Assembly: GCA_902805545.1 (NCBI GenBank)
Contig: CADCTD010000001.1
Span: 124,001 to 188,000, forward strand
Source of the DNA: an uncultured Craurococcus sp.
GTDB lineage: Bacteria > Pseudomonadota > Alphaproteobacteria > Acetobacterales > Acetobacteraceae
Length of the DNA: 64,000 nt
Direction of reading: 5' to 3'
Shown: positions 36,936 through 45,532 of the stretch, one piece after another
Numbering within the stretch: position 1 is the stretch's first letter
How the letters are laid out: every line of letters starts with the position of its first letter
The notes under the pieces: model-generated
What the model saw: the letters and a program-made list of their open reading frames with translations, nothing else
Database searches by the model: none
Told to the model about the DNA's origin: nothing
Position numbers and translations under genes: made by a program

Positions 36936-39206
36936 CTAACCACCTGGCGTGACGTTTTGTCGAGCGGCCTCCTCCCAGGCATGACGCAGCGCGGCGGCGA
37001 GGCCGCGGGCGAAGCGCGGGGCATCGGTGAGCGGCGAGGCCGCAACGCGCTGGCGCATCCCCCCCCGCAGGGCGGCGAGCGCCGGCAGATCCCGCGCCCG
37101 TGCGATGGCCTGGGTGACGTATGCCTCCACATCCGCCACCGCCCAATCGGCAAGGCCTACATTGCTCAGGTGGCTGAACGCATGCCGGGCACAGAAACTG
37201 TCCCCCACCATGGCGAGGACGGGCACGCCCATCCACAGCGCCTCGCAGACCGTCAATCCGCCAGTATAGGGGAAGGGATCGAGCGCGATGTCGATATCGC
37301 CATAAGCGCCCATGAGCTCGCGGTGCGGCACGCCACCCTCGAGCGCGACCCGCGCCATCGGCAGCCCGGCGGCGGCGAGGCGAGCGGCGGTGCGGGTGCG
37401 CGTCGCCAGCTCGCTGAGGCCATGGGTGCGCAGCACCAGCCGCGCCTCCGGCAGGGCGGCCAGGATGCCCGACCAGGCGGCGAGCACCGGCGCCGTCAGC
37501 TTGGCGAGGTTGTTGAAGCAGCCGAAGGTGACGGCGCCGCGGCCAAGCGCCGGCAAGGGTGCGACCGGCGGCGCATAGGGCGGCGGCGTGTAGCAGACGT
37601 AGCCGTCCGGCAGACGCAGCAGGCGCTCGGTATAGTGCGGCTCCGAGCCGGGGGGCGTCTCCCACCAGTCGGTCAGCATCCAGTCGCAGGCCGCGAGGCC
37701 GAGCGTCGAGAACTGCGCGCCGACCCATTTCACCTGCACCGGCGCCGGGCGATGCCGCAGCACGAAGGGCCGGCCGCCTTCACCATAGCCGCCGAGCTCC
37801 ATCAGGATGTCGATCCCGTCCTCGGCGATCCGGGCTGCGATGGCGGCGTCGTCCAGTGGACCGACCTCGCGCCAACGGGCGCAGCGAGCGCGGAAGCGGG
37901 CGGCGAGCGGATCCGTGCGCGGCTTCAGGGAGTAGGCTGTGAGCTCGAACTCCCCCTCCGGCAGCGCCTCCAGCCCGGCGAGCGTCAGCCAGCCGACCGG
38001 ATGGCGGCCCAGATTGCCCGAGAGCAGACCCAGGCGCAGGGGCCCGCCGCCCTGCCGCCGCCGGGCGACGAGCGGCGCGGCGGGCGGCAGGGCGGCATCG
38101 ACCGCCTCCGCCGCGACCCGGAGCCCGGCGGCGGTGCCGCAGACCGGGTGATAGGGCAGGACGGCGACGCGGTTGACGAGAGCGGCGGCCCCTCCCCCCT
38201 GCAGCGAGGCGTCGGCGGCGGCGAGCGCCGCCTCCTGCTCGCCCAGCGTGTTCAGGGCGAGCGCCTGGTTCAGCAGCAGCGTCGGATGCGGGCCGAATTC
38301 GGCGATGGCGGCGGCGAGGACGTCGAGCATCGCCGAGTTGCGGCCGGACTTCCACAGCACGGTCGCCAGCCGGTTATGCAGGTCGACATCGCTCGGCCGG
38401 GCGGCGATGGCGGCGCGAAGGGTTGCCTCCGCCTCCTCCTGCTGGCCGGCATCGGCGAGGGCATGGCCGAGCGGCGCCAGGATGTCCGGGGAATTCGGCG
38501 CGAGCATCCGAGCCATGCGCAGTTCGGCGAGGGCGGCGGCGGGGCGGCCGGCGGCCGCGTGCAGGGCGGCAGCGGCGAGTGACCAGCCAGCGGCGAAGGG
38601 CTCCGCCTCCGCCCGGGCGGCGATCTCGGCGAGGGCTGCCTCGGCGCCCAGCCGGGCCAGGCTCGCCTCGGCGAAGAGCTTGGCGGCGCCGGCATGGGCC
38701 GGCCGCGTGGCGAGGATGGCGGCGGCGCCGGCGGCGGCGGCTTCGGGGCGGCCTTCGGCGAGGTCGAGGCGCGCGAGGGCGAGCTTGAGCTCCGGCTCCT
38801 CCGGGTCGATGGCGTGGGCGGCGCTCAGCAGGGCGCGGCCCTCGGCCCGGTCGCCGGCCTCGATCGCCAGCGCGGCGAGAGCGGCATGGGCCGGTACATG
38901 CCGGGGGTCGCGGGCGAGGGCGGCGCGGAAGAGCGCCATGGCGCCGGCCGCGTCCTCGCGCAGCCCGGCGATGGTGCCGAGGCGGAAGGGCGGCTCCGCC
39001 TGATCCGGCAGTGCCGCCATGGCCGCCTGCAGATGCGGCTCCGCCTCAGCGAGGCGGCCAAGATCCTGCAGGGCGAGGCCCAGGTTGAGCCGTGCCCAGG
39101 CGCCCTGCACCGGGTCCGCGAGCGCGACAGTGAGCGGGGCGAGCGCGGCCTCCGGCCTGCCGGCCTGCAACGCCTCCAGCCCGGCGCGATAGGCGGACGC
39201 GCCCAT
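36936..39206 (-). CDS. TPR-repeat SPINDLY-type O-glycosyltransferase (GT41-like; FlmG-like flagellin glycosyltransferase candidate)
   Basis: N-terminal TPR array; C-terminal VTFGCFNNLAKLTAPVLAAWSGILAALPEARLVLR and DIALDPFPYTGGLTVCEALWMGVPVLAMVGDSFCARHAFSHLSNVGL. Confidence 0.9.
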   Translation of the reverse strand: MGASAYRAGLEALQAGRPEAALAPLTVALADPVQGAWARLNLGLALQDLGRLAEAEPHLQAAMAALPDQAEPPFRLGTIAGLREDAAGAMALFRAALARDPRHVPAHAALAALAIEAGDRAEGRALLSAAHAIDPEEPELKLALARLDLAEGRPEAAAAGAAAILATRPAHAGAAKLFAEASLARLGAEAALAEIAARAEAEPFAAGWSLAAAALHAAAGRPAAALAELRMARMLAPNSPDILAPLGHALADAGQQEEAEATLRAAIAARPSDVDLHNRLATVLWKSGRNSAMLDVLAAAIAEFGPHPTLLLNQALALNTLGEQEAALAAADASLQGGGAAALVNRVAVLPYHPVCGTAAGLRVAAEAVDAALPPAAPLVARRRQGGGPLRLGLLSGNLGRHPVGWLTLAGLEALPEGEFELTAYSLKPRTDPLAARFRARCARWREVGPLDDAAIAARIAEDGIDILMELGGYGEGGRPFVLRHRPAPVQVKWVGAQFSTLGLAACDWMLTDWWETPPGSEPHYTERLLRLPDGYVCYTPPPYAPPVAPLPALGRGAVTFGCFNNLAKLTAPVLAAWSGILAALPEARLVLRTHGLSELATRTRTAARLAAAGLPMARVALEGGVPHRELMGAYGDIDIALDPFPYTGGLTVCEALWMGVPVLAMVGDSFCARHAFSHLSNVGLADWAVADVEAYVTQAIARARDLPALAALRGGMRQRVAASPLTDAPRFARGLAAALRHAWEEAARQNVTPGG

Positions 39207-40645
39207 CAGTGCGACGTCGGGTGGGCGAGGATCATCATTCCCTCGACCGGCTGGCTGCCATCGAGGCGGAGCAGCTCGTCACGCTGCTCGGTCACGGCGA
39301 GCCCGGCCTCGGCAAGGCAGCGGGCAACATAGTCCGGTGCGTGGGCGTAGCGGCCGGACGCGCCGAGGCGCCAGGGCTCGCCGCCCGGCGGCAGGCGCTC
39401 CAGGCTGAAGAGCAGTGCGCCATCGGGCGCCAGGGTCTCGCGGCAGAGGCGCATCACCTCCTCCAGCCGGCCGAGATAGATGAAGACGTCGGCGGCGACG
39501 ATCAGCGCATGGGGCGGCAGGCCCTCGCGCAGCGCGGCGGTGATCTCGGCCTGGCGGAGAGCCGCGTAGAGATGCTTCTGCGCCGCCTGCTCCAGCATGG
39601 CGCGGGAGAGGTCGATGCCGGTCAGCGGGCCGCCGAGCATGTCCGCGAGCACGACGCCGACGAGGCCGGTCCCGCAGCCGAGATCGAGCACCGGGCCGAG
39701 CTTCGCCCCGCCGGCGCCGACGGCCGGCCAATGGCGCTCCACGACCCGCCGCACCAGGCCGGGCACGCGGTAGCCGAGGGAGAGGAGCGACTGCTCGAAG
39801 CGCGGCGCATAGCCGTCGAACAGGGAGGCGACATAGCTCTCCGTCGCGCGCTCCGTCGCCTGCCCCGTCGCGGCGGCGGCGAGATGGGCGAGATAGCCGT
39901 CACCCGGCGACAGACGCGCGGCGGCGGTGAAATGCGGCCCGGCCTCGGCAAGGCGGCCCGCGCCGACCAGCGCATGGGCGAGGACGTTATGCAGCGAGCC
40001 ATCGGGAATGCCGGCTCCGAGGCCCGTTTCGGCCAGCGCGATGGCGGCTGCGGTGTCGCCAGCGAGCAGCGCGTTCTGCGCCTGCAAGGCGACGAAGCGG
40101 AGGTGTTCGGGAGCCTGGCTGCGGCAGAGGGCGAATTGCTCGGCGGCGGCCTCGTGGCGGCCGGCCAGCATGAAGGCCTGGCCGAGGCGGGCCCGCAGGC
40201 CGGCATCGGCGGGATTGACGCTGACCGCCTCGCCGAGGAACCAGATCGCCTCGTCGAAGCAGCGGGCCTCGAGCAGGGCGATGCCGAGCAGGGCCTTGGC
40301 GGGAGGGTCCCATGGCGTCGCCATCACCGCTGCGGCGGCATCGTCGATGGCGCCCTTCCCTTCGCCGCGGGCAAGGCGGATGCGCGCACGGACCTGCCGG
40401 GCGGCCGACCATTCGGGGTCGGCCTCCAGGGCCCGGTCGGCGGCTGCCTCGGCCTCCGGCAAACGCTCGAGCGCAGCAAGGGCCTCCGCCTGCAGCAGCG
40501 CCGCGGCAGGGGCGAGGCCGGGCAGGCGGCCAAGCCGGTCGACCATCGGCAGCGCCTCCTCCGGCCGGCGGTCCTGCAGGAGTTGGCGGGCGCCAGCATG
40601 GAGGCGGGCACCGAGGAGCGCAGCGGGCGCGGCGGCAATGGTCAT
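39206..40645 (-). CDS. TPR-repeat class I SAM-dependent methyltransferase
   Basis: N-terminal TPR-like repeats; C-terminal VLDLGCGTGLVGVVLADMLGGPLTGIDLSRAMLEQA; 1-nt TGATG overlap with the downstream glycosyltransferase start. Confidence 0.88.
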   Translation of the reverse strand: MTIAAAPAALLGARLHAGARQLLQDRRPEEALPMVDRLGRLPGLAPAAALLQAEALAALERLPEAEAAADRALEADPEWSAARQVRARIRLARGEGKGAIDDAAAAVMATPWDPPAKALLGIALLEARCFDEAIWFLGEAVSVNPADAGLRARLGQAFMLAGRHEAAAEQFALCRSQAPEHLRFVALQAQNALLAGDTAAAIALAETGLGAGIPDGSLHNVLAHALVGAGRLAEAGPHFTAAARLSPGDGYLAHLAAAATGQATERATESYVASLFDGYAPRFEQSLLSLGYRVPGLVRRVVERHWPAVGAGGAKLGPVLDLGCGTGLVGVVLADMLGGPLTGIDLSRAMLEQAAQKHLYAALRQAEITAALREGLPPHALIVAADVFIYLGRLEEVMRLCRETLAPDGALLFSLERLPPGGEPWRLGASGRYAHAPDYVARCLAEAGLAVTEQRDELLRLDGSQPVEGMMILAHPTSH

Positions 40646-40657
40646 CGTGGCTCTCCC

Positions 40658-41005
40658 TCAGCGCCAGAGGGCGGCAGCGAAGTGGTCGTTCATCTCGGCT
40701 ACGAAGCCGAGATCGGGCTCCTCCCTGCCGCATTCGCGCAGCACCGCGATGGCGACGCCGGCGATGCTCGCGCGCAGCTCGGCCGGCAGGGCATTGGTCG
40801 GATCGATCACCGCACCCTGCACCGCATCCCAGAGGCGGCGGTTGTCTGCAAGGGCGCGGGCGCGGGCGAGCGGGCCACCATCGCGGCTCTCGCGGATGGC
40901 GCGGTTGGCGCGGGCGAAGACCTCGGCCTCCATCTGCCGCGTCGAGAGGCGACGGCGATAGGCGGCGGCGCCGCGATTGGCCTGGGTCTCGGTCTCGGGG
41001 GTCAT
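40658..41005 (-). CDS. flaF: Flagellar biosynthesis regulator FlaF
   Basis: AYRRRLSTRQMEAEVFARANRAI...DNRRLWDAVQGAVIDPTNALPAELRASIAGVAIAV is FlaF-like. Confidence 0.9.
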   Translation of the reverse strand: MTPETETQANRGAAAYRRRLSTRQMEAEVFARANRAIRESRDGGPLARARALADNRRLWDAVQGAVIDPTNALPAELRASIAGVAIAVLRECGREEPDLGFVAEMNDHFAAALWR

Positions 41006-41047
41006 GCGCAGCGTTCCTTCCTGGAGGGGTGCGCGGTCTCAGCCAAT

Positions 41048-41066
41048 GGCCGGCCTCCTGCCGGCC
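41048..41066 (-). terminator. Hairpin between flagellin and flaF (attenuator / partial terminator candidate)
   Basis: GGCCGGC-N5-GCCGGCC stem 12 nt beyond the flagellin stop; no T tract. Confidence 0.4.
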
Positions 41067-41077
41067 TGGCCGCCGCC

Positions 41078-41923
41078 TTAGCGGAACAGGCTCAGCAGCG
41101 TCTGCGGTGCCTGGTTGGCGATGGAGAGTGCCTGGGTGCCGAGCTGCTGGCGGATCTGCAGCGATTGCAGCGTCGCCGACTCCTTCGCCAGGTCGGCATC
41201 GACCAGCGCGCCGATGCCGGCCTGCTGCGCGTCGATCTTCGCCTTGTTGTAGTTGATCTGGCTGTCGATGAAGTTCGAATAGCTGCCGAAGTTGTTGAGC
41301 TGGCTCAGCGTGTTGGTGATGGCCTTGGAGACGGCGCCGCCCTTGGTCAGGGCGTTGGAGGCATCGCTCCGGCTCCAGGCATTGGCGCCGGAGACCAGGT
41401 TGTAGATGTTGGCCATCCCGCTGTAGCTGTTGAAGCTGTAGGTGTCGCCCTTGCCGTTGCGCACCACCTTGTTGCTGGCGGCGGGCGGGGGCGTCGCCGA
41501 CTCGTTCAGCACGTTGGTGCCGTTGTAGGTGGCGTCCTTGATGAAGGACTGGATGTTGTTCGTCAGCTCCTTCACCTGGGCCTTGTACTGGTCCCGCTGC
41601 TCGGCGGAGATGCTGCCATCGGCCATCTTCACCGTCACCGTCTGCAGCTTCTGCAGCGTATCGGAGACGTTCTGCAGGCTTGCGGAGGTGACGTCGATCA
41701 GCCCCTTGGCACCGCCGAGCTGCTCATTGGCGGAGGTATTGGCCGCGACCTCGCCCCGCACGCGCTCGGCGACGGCATAGGCAGCGCCGTCGTCCTTGGC
41801 GTCCGCGACGCGGTAGCCGGTGGAGATGCGCTTCTGCGTGACGGCGAGCGCCTCGGCGGTGTTGTTGAAGGAGGCCAGCGCCACCTGGGCGCCGGCGTTG
41901 GTGATGACGGAGTTCAGCGGCAT
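41078..41923 (-). CDS. Flagellin
   Basis: Conserved N-terminus TQKRISTGYRVADAKDDGAAYAVAERVRGEV and C-terminus LQSLQIRQQLGTQALSIANQAPQTLLSLFR. Confidence 0.96.
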   Translation of the reverse strand: MPLNSVITNAGAQVALASFNNTAEALAVTQKRISTGYRVADAKDDGAAYAVAERVRGEVAANTSANEQLGGAKGLIDVTSASLQNVSDTLQKLQTVTVKMADGSISAEQRDQYKAQVKELTNNIQSFIKDATYNGTNVLNESATPPPAASNKVVRNGKGDTYSFNSYSGMANIYNLVSGANAWSRSDASNALTKGGAVSKAITNTLSQLNNFGSYSNFIDSQINYNKAKIDAQQAGIGALVDADLAKESATLQSLQIRQQLGTQALSIANQAPQTLLSLFR

Positions 41924-42029
41924 GCGGGTTTTCCCTCTGGTCGCAGGCCCGGTTCGTCCGGGACCATGCGAGCAGTCTCCGCCCCGGAAGTGAAAAGGCG
42001 GTTAAGGCGCGTGGCGAATTCTGCAGGCC

Positions 42030-42623
42030 TCATCCGGGATCGAAGGCGTGGGCGATGAGGTCGGTGGCGAGCATCGCCGCATCGGTGTTTGGCTTCGGCG
42101 TCAGCAGGGCGAGGGTGCCGGCGCTGCCGGCCAGGTCGTAATGGCGGAGCAGCGGGGCGCGGTAGGCGGCGCGGCTCCAGAAGTCATGCACCAGCACCAG
42201 CGCTCCCGGGGCGAGGCGCGGTCGGCCGGCGAGTGCGCAGGCGATGCGGAAGCGGCCATCGACGAGCACGCAATCGACCTCGCCGGCAGCCTCCCACGGG
42301 TCGCGCCAGTAGGACGGCCAGCGCGGCAGGCTGGCGGCCTCGGTCGGGTAGCCCCAAGGGCCGGTCGGGCCGAGATCGACATACAGCAGGCGGAGCCGGC
42401 CGTCCGCCATGGCGGCGGGGTTGGCAGCGGCGGTGCGCTCGAGCCAGGCACGGTCGCTGTCGATGGAGAGCAGGCGCGGGAGGCCGGCGGCGAGCAGCAG
42501 GCCGGTGCTGCCGCCGCAGCCGAATTCCAGCCCGGCGCGCCGGTCGGCGACGGCGGCGGCGAGCAAAGCCTGCTCCGCCGCCGTCATGGCGGGTTGCAGC
42601 CCGGTCTCGGGGATGGCGTTCAC
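42030..42623 (-). CDS. Class I SAM-dependent methyltransferase-like protein
   Basis: AGLEFGCGGSTGLLLAAGLPRLLSIDSDRAWLERT ... VDCVLVDGRFRIACAL; start GTG 42623 or ATG 42665. Confidence 0.7.
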   Translation of the reverse strand: MNAIPETGLQPAMTAAEQALLAAAVADRRAGLEFGCGGSTGLLLAAGLPRLLSIDSDRAWLERTAAANPAAMADGRLRLLYVDLGPTGPWGYPTEAASLPRWPSYWRDPWEAAGEVDCVLVDGRFRIACALAGRPRLAPGALVLVHDFWSRAAYRAPLLRHYDLAGSAGTLALLTPKPNTDAAMLATDLIAHAFDPG

Positions 42624-42694
42624 GCGGCGGCTCCGTTCTGGGGCGCCGCCACTCTGGCTCCGCAATGGTTAGCGAAGCGCGAAGATCGCCGGGC

Positions 42695-44131
42695 TCAGGC
42701 GAAAAGAATATCGCCTGGCGCGAGCGCCGCGATGCCGGGCAGGGTCACGCCATGGCCGGCGGCATCGAAGGTGATGACGAGGCCGCCGCCTTCGGCCGGC
42801 GCGGTGGTGAGGCTCTCCGCGGCGATGCCGGTGAAGACCAAATGGTCCTCGCCCGGCGCGAAGTCGGCGATGGTGGCGGAGCCGGCGCCGGGGGCGACCA
42901 GCCATCGGTCCGCGCCCGCGCCGCCGGCGAGGACGCCGCCGCCGCTGCCGGCGCCGAGGCTGACGACATCGGCTCCCTCACCGGCAGGAAGGGTCGCGGC
43001 GGCCGTCACCGGGGCGTGGATGGTGCCATCCGCCGCGAGCCCGTGCGCATCGACCCAGATGGGCATGCCCTGCTCGTCATAGACTGCGTTGCCGCGGCCG
43101 CCACCCTCGGCGCCGGCGAGGCGGCCATAGCCATGGCCGTAGAAGAGCCGCGCATCGGCGGGCAGCGGCTTGGCGAAGTCGAGCAGCAGCGAATCGGGCC
43201 CGGTGACGGTGGCGGCGGTCGCGGCCATCGCCGCCCCCGTCGCATCGGCGATCGTGGTCCAGCCGGTGCCACGCGCGGCATCGGCATCCAGCGGGGCGAG
43301 GCTGCCGGCGGCGTCATGCGCGACGGCGAGGGCGAGCTGCCGGTCGCCGATGCGGCTCGCCTGCACCACCTGCGGGCCAAGGTCGTCCGCCTGGCCGCCG
43401 GCCAGCGCGATGGGCGAGCCGGGCTTCGCATGCTCGGCCCAGTCCTGGGCGAGGGAGAGTGCGAGGCGCTCGCCGGTCTGCATCCCGTCCGGGTTGGACT
43501 GATGCGAGCCGCCATAGTCCCGGGTTTTCGAGTTCCCGTCGAGGTTGTCGAAGCTCATATCCGTGTCGAGGGCGCGGGCGCCGATGCGGGCGTTGAAGGC
43601 CGGGTCGGCGGCCAGTTCCTCCATGCCGATGCGGATGGCCTGGTGCCCGGCATCCGTCCCGTCCGGATAGGGGATGGCGCTGACGAAATGGTAGGGCAGC
43701 GCGGCGGCATCCTGTCCATAGGCGGCGCGAAGCTGCGCGGCCTCGCTGCGGAGGGCTCCTTGCCATTCGGCGGGGGTCAGCGTGGCGTCGCGGCTGTCAT
43801 ACTCGCTGTGCAGCCAGACGACGGCGGTCGGCTCCGCCTTCCGTGCGGCAGGCAGCTCGCCGACGTAGTTCAGCAGGCTTTGCTCGAGCCTGCCGGTGGT
43901 CCAGCCCAGGGCATCCGCCGTGGGCTTCAGCCAGTCGCCGAGCAGGGCGGTACCGCTGAAGACGGTGTTCGCGTTGCGCGCCTGGCTGGAATATTCCAGA
44001 GCTACCCTATCCGTGGCGCCGTCGAAGCCGAGCAATTCCTCGACCCGGTCCACCATCGCCTGGGCGCCGCCATTGTAATCGCCCATGAGCTGGGCATTGG
44101 ACTGGCCGCGGAGCAGGACATTCAACTGCAA
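42695..44131 (-). CDS. SGNH/sialate O-acetylesterase-like protein with RTX/serralysin-like C-terminus
   Basis: LRGQSNAQLMGD at N-terminus, VVWLHSEYDSRD; C-terminal GADVVSLGAGSGGGVLAGGAGADRWLVAPGAGSATIADFAPGEDHLVF resembles type I secretion C-terminal domains; TTG start. Confidence 0.72.
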   Translation of the reverse strand: MQLNVLLRGQSNAQLMGDYNGGAQAMVDRVEELLGFDGATDRVALEYSSQARNANTVFSGTALLGDWLKPTADALGWTTGRLEQSLLNYVGELPAARKAEPTAVVWLHSEYDSRDATLTPAEWQGALRSEAAQLRAAYGQDAAALPYHFVSAIPYPDGTDAGHQAIRIGMEELAADPAFNARIGARALDTDMSFDNLDGNSKTRDYGGSHQSNPDGMQTGERLALSLAQDWAEHAKPGSPIALAGGQADDLGPQVVQASRIGDRQLALAVAHDAAGSLAPLDADAARGTGWTTIADATGAAMAATAATVTGPDSLLLDFAKPLPADARLFYGHGYGRLAGAEGGGRGNAVYDEQGMPIWVDAHGLAADGTIHAPVTAAATLPAGEGADVVSLGAGSGGGVLAGGAGADRWLVAPGAGSATIADFAPGEDHLVFTGIAAESLTTAPAEGGGLVITFDAAGHGVTLPGIAALAPGDILFA

Positions 44132-44234
44132 GCAAATACCTCACGATGTATCCAATTCAGGCCAGGAACGGCCGGAATGGGCGTCGTGATGGATCAATAC
44201 TGTTGCAGGTCCTACACGCGATGCAGTGAGCGAC

Positions 44235-44477
44235 TCAGGGTTGCAACGCCGCGGAGAGGATCGCCCTTGGGGCCGCCTCGGTTCCTGCCTCCACCCGGAA
44301 CAGCAGCTCGGCCGAGACCCAGGAGAGGGCGAGGGCGAGCATGCCGGCGAGGCAGGCCTCCTGCAGCGGCCCGAGGCCGATCACGGTGATGCGGAGGCCG
44401 CCCGCCACGGGGCCGGGCCTTGCACGGCCCGGCGGCGGGGGGATGTGGTTCGGGTCCAGCGGGGAGATCGTCGGCAT
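44235..44477 (-). CDS. Hypothetical small membrane-associated protein
   Basis: 80-codon ORF with hydrophobic EACLAGMLALALSWVSAELLF segment; coding status uncertain. Confidence 0.35.
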   Translation of the reverse strand: MPTISPLDPNHIPPPPGRARPGPVAGGLRITVIGLGPLQEACLAGMLALALSWVSAELLFRVEAGTEAAPRAILSAALQP

Positions 44478-44536
44478 GGGCCGATGTGAACAAATCCTGA
44501 ACGCTGAATCAAGGGTTAATGTTCGCTGGACGTTCC

Positions 44537-45433
44537 CTAACCTTCCTTCGGCAACCGGATGCCGGTCAAGGCCTGGTAGGCGCGGATGACGAAGGCATCG
44601 TCCTTGCCGCCATGCCCCTGGGCGCTCGCCGCGATGAAGAGCTGCTGCGCCTGGGCAGCAAGCGGCGCGGGGAAGGCCACCTCGCGCGCCAGCTGCGTCA
44701 CCAGTCCGAGGTCCTTGACGAAGATGTCGACCGCCGAGCGCGGCGCCTCGTCGCCCTCGAGCACATGCGGCATGCGGTTCTCGAACATCCAGGAATTGCC
44801 CGCCGCCTGGGTGACGACGTTGAACAGCGCCTGCGGCTCGATCCCCGACTTGATGCCGAGCGCCATTGCCTCCGCCGCGACGGCGATATGCACGCCGGCG
44901 AGGAGCTGGTGCACCACCTTCATCGTGCTGCCGAGGCCGGGCACCTCGCCGAGGGTCCAGACCTTCTTCGCCACGGCGGCGAAGATCGGGGCGGCCTGCG
45001 CCATCGCGGCCTGGCTGCCGGAGGCCATCACCGTCATCGCCCCGGCGCGGGCCCCGACCGCGCCGCCGGAGACCGGGGCATCGACATAGAGGAAGCCGCC
45101 CGCCTCGGCCCGGGCGGCGAGACGCCGCGCATCCTCCGGTGCCATGGTGGAGGAGACGATGAGCACAGCGCCGGGGGCGAGGCGCGGGGCGGCGCCGTCC
45201 GGGCCGAAGAGCGCCGCCTCGGCCTGCTGCGCATTGACGACGAGGACGAGCACGGCCTCCGTCCCCTCCGGCAGCTCCGCGGCGCGGGCGGCGGCCGAGC
45301 CACCGGCGGCGGTGAACTCGGCCCGTGCCGTCTCGCGCGGATCGACGCCGGCGACCTCCATTTCCCCGGCCTTCACGAGGTTGAGGGCGGCGCCCATGCC
45401 CATGCTGCCCAGACCGATCACCGCGACGCGCAT
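44537..45433 (-). CDS. NAD-binding beta-hydroxyacid dehydrogenase (3-hydroxyisobutyrate/threonate dehydrogenase-like)
   Basis: MRVAVIGLGSMGMGAALNLVKAG, VDAPVSGGAVGARAGAMTVMASG, GSTMKVVHQLLAGVHIAVAAEAMAL. Confidence 0.92.
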   Translation of the reverse strand: MRVAVIGLGSMGMGAALNLVKAGEMEVAGVDPRETARAEFTAAGGSAAARAAELPEGTEAVLVLVVNAQQAEAALFGPDGAAPRLAPGAVLIVSSTMAPEDARRLAARAEAGGFLYVDAPVSGGAVGARAGAMTVMASGSQAAMAQAAPIFAAVAKKVWTLGEVPGLGSTMKVVHQLLAGVHIAVAAEAMALGIKSGIEPQALFNVVTQAAGNSWMFENRMPHVLEGDEAPRSAVDIFVKDLGLVTQLAREVAFPAPLAAQAQQLFIAASAQGHGGKDDAFVIRAYQALTGIRLPKEG

Positions 45434-45532
45434 GCCGCTCCCCTTCCCTCGCCCGTGGCCGGCGAGGCTCGGGTGGCGCGGGGGCGGCGTCAAGCGCTAG
45501 CCTTCCGCCTCAACGAGGGAGAGGACACGGCG

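Noticed and set aside
41924-42010. Sigma28 or sigma54 promoter for flagellin
   Set aside because: Read the upstream region on the minus strand; no convincing TGGCAC-N5-TTGC or TAAA-N15-GCCGATAA match was found.
39209-42058. 949-aa plus-strand ORF
   Set aside because: Antisense to TPR-methyltransferase, FlaF and flagellin; long open antisense frames are expected at this GC content.
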